Shown: in pieces, positions 1 through 7,403 of the stretch | How the letters are laid out: each line of letters starts with the position of its first letter | Position numbering within the stretch: position 1 is the stretch's first letter | DNA from: Pirellulaceae bacterium | GTDB lineage: Bacteria > Planctomycetota > Planctomycetia > Pirellulales > Pirellulaceae | Length of the DNA stretch: 32,428 nucleotides | Reading direction: 5' to 3' | Assembly (NCBI GenBank): GCA_026989685.1 | Contig: JALSIV010000037.1 | Location: forward strand, 1-32,428 | The notes under the pieces: model-generated | The model's database searches: none | What the model saw: only the letters and a program-made list of their open reading frames with translations | Told to the model about the DNA's origin: nothing | Position numbers and translations under genes: made by a program

Positions 1-168
1 GAAGCCTTCAGCGATGTTGTTCGAAACCGAGAGCGCTGCGCGTTGAATCTGATTGGCCAGATCCCCTTTGCCACGAAATACAGGTTTCGCAGACCAGCGG
101 AACATGTCCGCCGCCAGATCCGCCGCTGCATTCCACACCGGCAAATCCTCGAACCGTTCGTATTTCAT
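1..168 (-). CDS. Four-helix bundle protein (S23 / 23S rRNA intervening-sequence type), N-terminal part
   Basis: The reading frame starts at ATG 168-166 and is open to the window edge, giving 56 residues. It begins MKYERFEDLPVW and ends in SVSNNIAEGF, which matches the S23/four-helix-bundle family (TIGR02436-type), whose hallmark is the S-V-x-N-N-I-A-E-G segment after a Q-I-x-R-A helix. Family members are usually about 115-130 residues, so roughly half is outside the window. The molecular role of the family is not settled. Some members lie inside rRNA intervening sequences and others act as accessory proteins of diversity-generating retroelements. Nothing here indicates either context. A purine-rich AGAGGG lies about 9 nt upstream of the start, and a heptamer repeat array begins 23 bp upstream, so the array sits in the 5' leader or promoter. 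Family call is firm; function unknown. Confidence 0.85.
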   Translation of the reverse strand, partial: MKYERFEDLPVWNAAADLAADMFRWSAKPVFRGKGDLANQIQRAALSVSNNIAEGF

Positions 169-190
169 CGCATTGTCCCTCTGTTGTAGG

Positions 191-316
191 AATCTCAGAT
201 CTCAGATCTCAAATCTCAAATCTCAGATCTCAAATCTCAAATCTCAGATCTCAAATCTCAAATCTCAAATCTCAAATTTCAGATCTCAAATTTCAGATCT
301 CAAATCTCAGATCTCA
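191..316. repeat. Heptanucleotide tandem array, 18 units of RATYTCA
   Basis: Eighteen consecutive 7-bp units can be read with no slippage. Most are AATCTCA or GATCTCA, and two are AATTTCA. The array ends in a partial unit (aatt) before unique sequence. It sits immediately 5' of the S23-type gene on the minus strand. Because 7 is not a multiple of 3, each frame reads a seven-residue peptide repeat (for example SQISNLK), which creates a spurious open frame on the plus strand. Slipped-strand replication is the usual origin of such arrays. A regulatory effect on the adjacent gene is only inference. Confidence 0.95.
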
Positions 317-431
317 AATTCCAAACCACTCCTGCTGGATTCTCATCAGGTGGCTCCCGCCGTGCCACCCGGACTACCTCCGTTCGGGCAAGATCAAACC
401 GTTATACGCAATCGCCTCACTGGCCCCACCT

Positions 432-531
432 TTCCTCTGACAGACACTCTATTCCTCTGACAGACACTCTATTCCTCTGACAGACACTCTATTCCTCTGA
501 CAGACGCTCTGTTCCTCTGACAGACACTCTA
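432..531. repeat. Five tandem copies of a 20-bp repeat
   Basis: The unit TTCCTCTGACAGACACTCTA occurs five times head to tail at 432, 452, 472, 492 and 512. The fourth copy differs at two positions (cagacGctctG) and the others are identical. It is non-coding and lies between the heptamer array and the histidine kinase gene. Near-identity suggests recent expansion. A 20-bp period is close to two helical turns, which would suit phased protein binding, but nothing else supports that. Confidence 0.95.
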
Positions 532-649
532 TAACAGGCTGTCACAAAACTCCAAGCTGCGAGCAACACGCCCGTGGCCGGAAAGCGGCGCGGCGGGTTT
601 GGTTACAGGCTCTAACAGTCGGTAAGCCAGATCATGTCAATTCCGAGGG

Positions 650-2089
650 CTAATACAGCGCGCGAGCTGTTTTTCCCGACGCCAGTGGAACGCGCAGGGT
701 CAATCGAGTCCCTTGGCCCGGTTCCGACTCCACGGAACAGCCGCCTTCGAAAGCTCGAGCCCGGTCGCGGATTCCCGCCAGGCCGTACCGCTTCGGCTGA
801 ATGGCGTCGATATCAAAGCCCTTGCCGTCGTCCTTGACTTCCAGCAGCAGGCAGCGAGTTCCCACTTGAAGGAGGCGGATGCGAATGTGTGTGGCCTCGC
901 CATGGGTCACCGCATTGAGCACGGCTTCCTTGATCACGCGAAACAGCGTTCCCTCCAGTAGCGGCTCCAGTCGCTCGAACTGGACTTCCAAATCGATATC
1001 CAGCGAGGTCTGTGGAAAGCGGCTGGCGAATTCATGTCGCAGGTATTCGATCGACTCGAGCAGACCCGTCTCGTCGATCACCATGGGGCGCAAATCGCTG
1101 ATCAACCGCCGACCTTCGCGCAGGACTTCCTTGAGTCGGTCGTCGGCGTGAGCCAGCTCTTCGCGAACATCTTCGGGCAATTGAGGATGGGCTCGGATTG
1201 CCGAGATCGACATCTGGCCTGCAATCACATCCTGAATCAACCCGTCGTGGATTTCGTAGGCCACCAGGCGGCGCTCCCGATCTTGGATCTCCAGCAATTG
1301 CCGCAGCGCTCGCTCTTCACGAGTCAGTGTGGGATCAATGCTGCGCCAGCGGCTGGTGTCGATCGCAGTTAGAATGATGCAGGACGTTTCATCGAATTCC
1401 GCCAGGCTACTAAGTCGTCCCTCCAGTAGTCGACGGTACCCCTCCCCCGAATCGATCAGAATCGGAATGATCTCGGTCACGCCGGTCTGAAAAACTCGCT
1501 CGATGGCGGTTCGGATCGCTTCGTGCGAATCGGCGGATGTCACGTCGTAGACTGTCTTGCCCGCGAATTGCAGGCTGAGGTCTCCGGATCGCTGGTGGTG
1601 GAGCGAAAGGATCTTGGCGTTGCGATCCAGCAACAGTACGTAGTCGGCGGTCAACTGCGCGATGCGGTGCCACACGACGGGCGAGAGGCTCGGTTCGAAC
1701 GACGTGGCATCGATGTCGGAATCGGATCCGACCGGCGGAAGCCAAGGGATCACAATCGACATTCCCCGCACTCGCTGCACTCGCCCCATCCGCCCGCGCG
1801 CCGGACACGCCCACCCTTGGAAACGGAACTCGTGAGCCTCAAAGCGGATGGGCACCGGCCCACGCTTCGTGGCGCTCGACCAGGAACTTCGCAAGGACTC
1901 GTTCCAAACCTGAGCTCCCACCCACTCGGCTAACGGCTGCCCCGACCGAGGAGAGATCCAATTCTCTTCTCCTGCGAAATAGGAGTCGTCCCAGGCAACG
2001 AAGCGACCGTGCAGGTCGGTTTCCCAGATGAAGACGGGAAAGCCGTCAGGCAAGTTCGGCATCGGAGACTTGTCCAAGAAGTCGGCCAC
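650..2089 (-). CDS. PAS-domain sensor histidine kinase, NarL/HisKA_3 class
   Basis: This is a 479-residue, probably cytosolic two-component kinase. The start is GTG at 2089, preferred because GGGGAA lies about 4 nt upstream, while the next ATG (2062) has no ribosome site. Two PAS-like regions occupy about residues 13-110 and 135-245. The dimerisation box RERRLVAYEIHDGL places the phosphoacceptor at His281. The HATPase domain has an N-box (LNAVTHGEA, N392), a G1 box (DDGKGFD, 420-426), RYGLAGIRDRA and a terminal GQGTRLTLRVPL. No membrane segment or receiver domain is visible. The gene starts 27 bp after a STAS-domain gene on the same strand, so the two are probably co-transcribed. No response regulator is present in the window. 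The class normally phosphorylates LuxR-type regulators; the input signal is unknown. Confidence 0.9.
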   Translation of the reverse strand: MADFLDKSPMPNLPDGFPVFIWETDLHGRFVAWDDSYFAGEENWISPRSGQPLAEWVGAQVWNESLRSSWSSATKRGPVPIRFEAHEFRFQGWACPARGRMGRVQRVRGMSIVIPWLPPVGSDSDIDATSFEPSLSPVVWHRIAQLTADYVLLLDRNAKILSLHHQRSGDLSLQFAGKTVYDVTSADSHEAIRTAIERVFQTGVTEIIPILIDSGEGYRRLLEGRLSSLAEFDETSCIILTAIDTSRWRSIDPTLTREERALRQLLEIQDRERRLVAYEIHDGLIQDVIAGQMSISAIRAHPQLPEDVREELAHADDRLKEVLREGRRLISDLRPMVIDETGLLESIEYLRHEFASRFPQTSLDIDLEVQFERLEPLLEGTLFRVIKEAVLNAVTHGEATHIRIRLLQVGTRCLLLEVKDDGKGFDIDAIQPKRYGLAGIRDRARAFEGGCSVESEPGQGTRLTLRVPLASGKTARALY

Positions 2090-2116
2090 GCGTTTCCCCT
2101 ACCCCACCGGCGTCGC

Positions 2117-2482
2117 TCAACCGAACCAGCCCTTCTTGCCGAAGGCGGCGATTGCCTTCTCCTTGTCCCGTTGGATGTCGAACATTTTGTGCAGGTTCGT
2201 GATCTTGAACACTTCGGCCAGATTGTCGGCCAGGCAACACATTTTCAGCGCCACATTGGCCTTCTTGCACTTCCCGTGCAGCATCACCAATCTTCCCAAC
2301 ATGGCGGACGACATGAAGCGAACCCGGCTGAAATCGAGCAACAGCCTGCCATTCGATGTCTGGTTAACGCATTCCAGCAACTCGGCGCCAATCTGCTGAA
2401 TGACGGAATCATCAAGAATCTTCGAGTCCTGAAAAGCGGCTACCGTCACACCATCGGTTTCTTCTATCGCCAGACGTCCCAT
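2117..2482 (-). CDS. STAS-domain anti-anti-sigma-factor-like protein
   Basis: The product is 121 residues and consists of a single STAS domain. The family motif is visible as LLLDFSRVRFMSSAMLGRL (about 48-66), in which Ser58/Ser59 occupy the place of the phosphorylatable serine of SpoIIAA/RsbV-type proteins. The frame is open upstream to 2650, but those extra residues do not resemble the family. ATG 2482, preceded by AGAGG in the leader, gives a normal-length STAS protein, so that start is chosen. STAS proteins of this type work through partner switching with an anti-sigma kinase. No RsbW-like kinase is adjacent, and the neighbour is a HisKA_3 histidine kinase instead. Target unknown. Confidence 0.85.
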   Translation of the reverse strand: MGRLAIEETDGVTVAAFQDSKILDDSVIQQIGAELLECVNQTSNGRLLLDFSRVRFMSSAMLGRLVMLHGKCKKANVALKMCCLADNLAEVFKITNLHKMFDIQRDKEKAIAAFGKKGWFG

Positions 2483-2659
2483 TTCGCTCTGTACCTCTTT
2501 TGTCCTGACCTGCGTAGTCTCTGCCCAAGTTCGAGCCCCCCCGAACGGGGAGACCTCCAAAGCGGAAACCCGAATCCGGGTAATGCTGTCATGCTGCTCG
2601 AACCAGCCATTCTTGCCCCCTACCTTACCACGGGCGAGCGGTTTGATCAATGAGTCCGT

Positions 2660-4219
2660 TCAGACGGCACGGACCGTTGACGAGCTATCAGAAGCTCGAT
2701 CCAGCAGCCGATAGTTGACCGCCTCCATCAGGTCGTTTGGTTCGATGTTACTTCGACCTTCCAGATCGGCAATCGTGCGAGCCACCCGGAGAACCTTGTC
2801 ATGGGCCCTGGCCGAAAGCCCTAGTTGGCTCACGGACTGCTGCAGGATTTCCATGCATGGGGGAGAGAGCCGGCAGTGAGTCCTCAAGGAGCGGGTGGGG
2901 AGTCGGCTATTGAGTTGCGGCGGGTTCGTGCCCGAGCGGCAGAGTTGCTGGCGGCGCGCGGCAATGACCTGTTCCCGCATCGTCCGGCTGTTGGTTCCCT
3001 CTCGAGCCGTCGCCAACTCGGAAAACGGCACAGCCGGTACCTCGATGTGAATATCGATGCGGTCCAACAGCGGGCCACTGATGCGACTCATGTAGCGTTC
3101 GACCTGGAGGTCGGAGCACTGGCAGTCGCGGCGGGGATCATTGCGGTACCCGCACGGGCAGGGGTTGAGTGCCGCAATCAGCATGAAGTCAGCGGGAAAG
3201 GTCGACGACTTCATCGCGCGGGAGATGGTCACGACTCCGTCTTCCAGCGGCTGCCGCAGGACTTCGAGCGTGCGACGGTTGTACTCCAACAGTTCATCGA
3301 GGAACAGGACGCCGTGGTGCGAGAGGCTGATCTCTCCGGGAACCGGAATGCTGCCGCCGCCCACCAAGCCGGCATCGCTGATCGTATGGTGCGGTGCTCG
3401 GTAAGGCCGCCGCACCAGCAGCGGTTGTCCCGGTTGCAGTCGGCCCATCGCCGAGTAGATCCGAGATGTTTCGATGGACTCGTCGGGCGAAAGCGGCGGC
3501 AGGATGGTGGGGACGCGTTTGGCCAGCATCGTCTTGCCCGACCCTGGCGGCCCCAACATGAGCAGATTGTGGCCACCGGCCGCGGCAATGGTCATCGCCC
3601 GCTTGGCCATCTCCTGGCCGCGGACCTCGGCGAAATCGAGTTCGTACTGGTCGGCCTGTCGGAACAGTTTTTCTCGCAGCGAGGGCATCGGCGGGATTTC
3701 GATCTCGCCACTGAAGAACGCCACCGCTTCACTCAACGAACCGATCGGGATCACTTCGATCTCTTCCACTACGGCCGCTTCCGCCGCGTTGGCCGCAGGG
3801 ACCACCAGGCCGCGCAGGTCGCGGTTTTGGCGAGTCGCCAAGGCCATCGACAGCAGGCCGCGCACGGGGCGTGTCTCCCCGCCCAGTGACAGCTCGCCTA
3901 CCACTGCATACTCGCCCAGGCGATCGGAAAACATCTGGTTGCTTGCCAGCAGCAGTCCGAGCGAGATGGGCAGGTCGAACGACGCTGCCTGCTTGGGAAG
4001 CTCGGCTGGCGCCAAATTGATGACCACCCGCTCAAAATAGGCCTGAAAGCCGGAGTTGGCCAATGCCCGGTCGACTCGGTGGCGGCTCTCGCGAACCGCC
4101 GCATCGGGCAAACCTACCAGAATCGTGTGAGGAATGTTGGAGGAAGAGAGATCGATTTCGACATCGACGGGATGAGCGTCGATTCCCAGTAGCGTAAACG
4201 TCCTCAGTTTGGCCAGCAT
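2660..4219 (-). CDS. comM: ComM/YifB-type AAA+ ATPase (Mg-chelatase-like)
   Basis: At 519 residues the length is typical of the family. The N-terminal region (about 1-170) is the Lon-protease-like fold of YifB, with VGLPDAAVRESRHRV near residue 35. The AAA+ core has Walker A LGPPGSGKT (222-230), Walker B GVLFLDE (303-309), and the family-specific CPCGY followed by a C-x-C pair near 353-368. A C-terminal Mg-chelatase-type lid (SARAHDKVLRVARTIADLEG) closes the protein. In naturally competent proteobacteria ComM is a branch-migration helicase that helps recombine imported DNA; its role in this lineage is inferred from homology. The ATG start has only a weak upstream GGGAC. The 177 bp between this stop and the STAS start show no clear terminator. 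Confidence 0.93.
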   Translation of the reverse strand: MLAKLRTFTLLGIDAHPVDVEIDLSSSNIPHTILVGLPDAAVRESRHRVDRALANSGFQAYFERVVINLAPAELPKQAASFDLPISLGLLLASNQMFSDRLGEYAVVGELSLGGETRPVRGLLSMALATRQNRDLRGLVVPAANAAEAAVVEEIEVIPIGSLSEAVAFFSGEIEIPPMPSLREKLFRQADQYELDFAEVRGQEMAKRAMTIAAAGGHNLLMLGPPGSGKTMLAKRVPTILPPLSPDESIETSRIYSAMGRLQPGQPLLVRRPYRAPHHTISDAGLVGGGSIPVPGEISLSHHGVLFLDELLEYNRRTLEVLRQPLEDGVVTISRAMKSSTFPADFMLIAALNPCPCGYRNDPRRDCQCSDLQVERYMSRISGPLLDRIDIHIEVPAVPFSELATAREGTNSRTMREQVIAARRQQLCRSGTNPPQLNSRLPTRSLRTHCRLSPPCMEILQQSVSQLGLSARAHDKVLRVARTIADLEGRSNIEPNDLMEAVNYRLLDRASDSSSTVRAV

Positions 4220-4310
4220 GTCAGGTCCCGTCTCATTCGGGGACCCGTCGGGTGCAACTCGATTCTAAAACAACCCGGCAAAACGGACAAGCATTGCCAA
4301 AGGAGCGGGC

Positions 4311-6287
4311 CTAAAGCCGATCCAAGGTGTCGGCCCACCGCATGATCTGGTCTTTCTGTTCGTCGCTCAACTTGGCGGACGTCTGGTTGCGCCGCAGCAG
4401 CACGACAGGATACTTGGCCGCGCCGAGCGCGTCGGCCGCTCGCTGGATCAGCGGCATCGTGCGCGTTCCCTCGGTAGCGACCATCAACACCGACAAGCGC
4501 TGCGTCGGTTCGTTGGCCGGAATGGTCGTTCGAGGGGGTACCGGAGCATCCACTGCTAGGACGCCGTGAAACAGATCGCGACGAGGGAACGCCGAAAGAA
4601 AACCGACGGCGCCCGCAGTCTGAAGTCCCCCGACGACGACGCGCATTTCATCGATCGGATAAGTCGAAATCGCTTCACTCACTGTCTTGTGGATAAAATC
4701 GACGTCAGTGGTAGACCAGCGGGTATCCTTGGGACGAGGTGAGACAATGATGTAGTGGTATTGGCGACACCACTTGCCCCATTCCTGCTCGAGCGAGCCG
4801 GGATCGAAGTCCTTGGCAGGAGGCAACCAAACGAGCAGGCCGTGAGGCACTCCCGGCTTGACCGATTCCGGGAGCCAAATATGGCAGTCGTTGGGTTCTT
4901 CCGGAATCTTCAGCTCCTGCAATCCCACTTCGATCTCGTCGTCGCCGGATGCCGATGGTAGTTCAGCGGGCGGGAGTGACTGAGGGATGGCAGTCGGCTG
5001 ATCGACCAGCGTCACCTCTTTTTCCACCGTCTGCGCACCGTGCCGCCATACCAGCTTGATCCGGCCACCCGGTTCGAACGGCAGCAAGACGGATTGAGCT
5101 TGTTCCACGTTGTCGATCACCTGATCGCCCAGTTTCAGCAGCAAGTCACCAGCTTCCATACCGGCTTCGGCCGCCGGGCTGTCCGGGTAGACCCAACGGA
5201 TCTTCACACCGCCGGCCGACGCCGTCCGATCAGGCAAGACCCCCAAGAAGGCATGCGCGTACGGGAGAATCTCCTTGGCCAGCGTTACTTTCACCGCGTG
5301 GCGTTGTTTCTCCTTTTCGCCGCGTTCGACGACCACCTCGAGTGTTTCGCCGGCGTAGCGAGGCCCCAGTGCATGCTTGAGCTGAGCTTGGCGCTCGATG
5401 GGCGCGCCGTCCACCGCCACGATGACGTCTCCCGCCCGGATTCCGGCATCGGCGGCTGGCGACTTCGGCGCCACGGCGGCGATTTCGGCGCGATCGGCGT
5501 AGATGTTTTTCCCCTTGAGCGAAATGCCCAGCAAGCCGGCGTGCAAGTCTTCTCCGTGCTTGAGTTTTTCCAATTGAGGCATCACGTCGGAGAGGGGAAC
5601 GGCAAAACCGATTCCCGAATCGTACCACTCGGCACCTGCCACTTCACTTTGTTGTCGAGGCGACAAGGGCACCAGGATCCCGATCAACCGTCCGGAGAGG
5701 TCGATCAGAGGTCCACCGTAGTTGGCCGGCGAGACCTTGACATCGGTCTGAACGGCCCGCCCCCAGATTCGATGTTTGGCACTGATGATTCCCGCCGACA
5801 CGCTTGGCAACGCGCCCCTGTACGTCCGCCCCAAACCGATCGCCCACTGTCCCACTCGCAGCGACTCGCGGTCCACGATTTCGGGAACGGGCAACGCCTG
5901 GTCGGTTTCCACTTTCAGCAACACCAACTTGCGGCTATGGTCGCGGGCGACCAGTTTGGCCGGCCGTCGCTTACCGTCGGACAACGTCACCAGAATCGAG
6001 GCAGGCTTTTGCACGAAGTTGAACGCACTGGAGATAATGAACCCATCGGGAGAGATCGTGACGCCGGTGGTCGGTCCTTGAGTCACCAGGCGTTTTCCCA
6101 CAGCCTCGAGTCCCCCCAACGTTTCGATGCGCACCGTCCACGGAGCCGCTCGAGCCACCGCCGCTCGAATGGCGGCGTCCTCCTGCGCCACGAGTTGCTC
6201 GGGGGAAACATCTTGAGCGCCAACGGTAGTGGTGATGGCCCACAGCAACATCACCCGAGAAAGGCGCCCGCTCGTCGGTGCCATCAT
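4311..6287 (-). CDS. HtrA-fold PDZ pseudoprotease fused to a hydrolase-like domain
   Basis: The product is 658 residues with an N-terminal signal-like segment, a trypsin/HtrA-fold region (about 40-235), two PDZ domains (about 250-335 and 345-430) and a C-terminal alpha/beta-hydrolase-like region (about 465-658). Aligned by eye to canonical HtrA motifs, the triad is gone: Phe89 replaces His (GFIISSAFNF), Lys120 replaces Asp and Tyr190 replaces Ser (SPANYGGPL). In the hydrolase part the expected G-x-S-x-G elbow reads VVVGGLQTAG, with Gln where Ser should be. The fold is therefore kept while both catalytic centres look lost, suggesting a scaffold or ligand-sensing envelope protein. The start overlaps the previous stop by ATGA, with AAGAGG 8 nt upstream. 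Secretion and the hydrolase assignment are inferences. Confidence 0.82.
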   Translation of the reverse strand: MMAPTSGRLSRVMLLWAITTTVGAQDVSPEQLVAQEDAAIRAAVARAAPWTVRIETLGGLEAVGKRLVTQGPTTGVTISPDGFIISSAFNFVQKPASILVTLSDGKRRPAKLVARDHSRKLVLLKVETDQALPVPEIVDRESLRVGQWAIGLGRTYRGALPSVSAGIISAKHRIWGRAVQTDVKVSPANYGGPLIDLSGRLIGILVPLSPRQQSEVAGAEWYDSGIGFAVPLSDVMPQLEKLKHGEDLHAGLLGISLKGKNIYADRAEIAAVAPKSPAADAGIRAGDVIVAVDGAPIERQAQLKHALGPRYAGETLEVVVERGEKEKQRHAVKVTLAKEILPYAHAFLGVLPDRTASAGGVKIRWVYPDSPAAEAGMEAGDLLLKLGDQVIDNVEQAQSVLLPFEPGGRIKLVWRHGAQTVEKEVTLVDQPTAIPQSLPPAELPSASGDDEIEVGLQELKIPEEPNDCHIWLPESVKPGVPHGLLVWLPPAKDFDPGSLEQEWGKWCRQYHYIIVSPRPKDTRWSTTDVDFIHKTVSEAISTYPIDEMRVVVGGLQTAGAVGFLSAFPRRDLFHGVLAVDAPVPPRTTIPANEPTQRLSVLMVATEGTRTMPLIQRAADALGAAKYPVVLLRRNQTSAKLSDEQKDQIMRWADTLDRL

Positions 6288-7363
6288 CGGTCTGCCTCTT
6301 GAGGAGTCAGTTTCAGTTCCAATTCCAATAGCTCGTCGCCTCGCTGGACCGTCAGGCGAACCGGGTCGATCCGATCGATGTACTCCAGTTCCTCACGCAG
6401 CGATTCAATCGAATCGGCGACGCGGTCCTCGACAAACAAGATCAAGTCGTCGACCTGCAAACCCGCGCGCTGGGCTGCCGATCCCGGTACGATCTGGTCG
6501 ACAAAGGGAGGCGTCCGCGAAAGCAGGTCGGGCACCAACAGGATGCCGAGGCGCTGCACGGTGTGGGGATGCGTCGGCTTTTCGGCCGATTCGTCTTGGA
6601 TCCGAGGAGGATTCTTGCCGGCCATGATGTCGAGCGCCGATTGCCGGAGCTGATCGACGGGAATGGCGTAATTGAGCCACACATTGGTCAACGCGTTCCG
6701 CAGTTCCTTTCCCAGCAGGCCGACCAGGTTGCCTTGCAAATCCGTGAGGGCGCCCCCGGCAGCTCCCGGATTGTTGGTCATAGCATCGACCACATAGACC
6801 GGACCCTTGTAGACGGTCTCGAATGCGCCCCGGCGAGCCGTCAACTCGGTTCTCGCCGAGACCCGCCCATGCAGCACGCTGACCGATTCCGATCCGGTGG
6901 CGACACCGAATAGGTTGCTGAAGGCCAGTACGCCGGCTCCCACTTCCGCCGCCGTCTCCTGTTTCAAATCGAAATAGGGCAAGTCGTGCGAATCGATCTT
7001 CAAGATGGCGATCTCCAACCGGGGATCGTGATTCACAATGGACGCACGGAATCGCTGGCCGTCGTCCAACACGACGTAGAGGAACTCTTCCGAATCGAGC
7101 ACGTAACTCCAGACCGTCAACACGTGCCCGTCCGCAGAAATCAACAGTCCCGATTGATAAGCTTCCAGGCCGCGCAGCCCGCCGGAGCCGTAGATCTTGA
7201 CGACCTTCGGCTGCACTTCGCGCACGATCTTCGACAGGGTAGGAGAACCGGCGCGAGCGTTGCCGATCGCGTCAAAACACACCAGGACGCTCACGATCGT
7301 CGCGGCCCAGCCGATCGTCACTCGAACCGTTCCCACCAACTTGCCTCCTCGAAAAGTGCTCAT
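6284..7363 (-). CDS. HtrA-fold PDZ pseudoprotease
   Basis: The product is 359 residues with an N-terminal hydrophobic segment (about 15-35, uncleaved anchor or signal peptide), one trypsin/HtrA-fold domain (about 42-250) and one PDZ domain (about 260-355; VPGSAAQRAGLQVDDLIL). The length and layout equal a normal DegS/HtrA protein, but all three catalytic positions are substituted: Ser86 for His (GHVLTVWSYV), Glu117 for Asp (DPRLEIAIL) and Ala202 for Ser (NPGAAGGAL). Structural residues around these positions are kept, so this is a maintained pseudoenzyme and not a decayed gene. It follows an intact HtrA-like gene by 40 bp and overlaps the next pseudoprotease by 4 bp (6284-6287), so the three are probably translated together. 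Confidence 0.87.
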   Translation of the reverse strand: MSTFRGGKLVGTVRVTIGWAATIVSVLVCFDAIGNARAGSPTLSKIVREVQPKVVKIYGSGGLRGLEAYQSGLLISADGHVLTVWSYVLDSEEFLYVVLDDGQRFRASIVNHDPRLEIAILKIDSHDLPYFDLKQETAAEVGAGVLAFSNLFGVATGSESVSVLHGRVSARTELTARRGAFETVYKGPVYVVDAMTNNPGAAGGALTDLQGNLVGLLGKELRNALTNVWLNYAIPVDQLRQSALDIMAGKNPPRIQDESAEKPTHPHTVQRLGILLVPDLLSRTPPFVDQIVPGSAAQRAGLQVDDLILFVEDRVADSIESLREELEYIDRIDPVRLTVQRGDELLELELKLTPQEADR

Positions 7364-7403
7364 CGAATGTCTCTTGGTCGTGGCCCTCGCATTCGGGGAC
7401 CGA

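Noticed and set aside
53-460. Plus-strand open frame of 135 codons with seven-residue repeats
   Set aside because: The repeats are the translation of the 7-bp DNA array, the frame overlaps the antisense S23-type gene and it ends inside the 20-bp repeats.
191-531. CRISPR-like array
   Set aside because: Units are directly adjacent with no unique spacers, so these are simple tandem repeats.
532-640. Possible insertion-sequence end (AACAGGCTGTCACAAAAC and a nearby TACAGGCTCTAACAG)
   Set aside because: Resembles some IS termini, but there is no transposase, target duplication or matching inverted end in the window.
4220-4310. Terminator after the ComM-side gap (ACCCG-T-CGGGT)
   Set aside because: The stem is only 5 bp and no T-run follows on the relevant strand.
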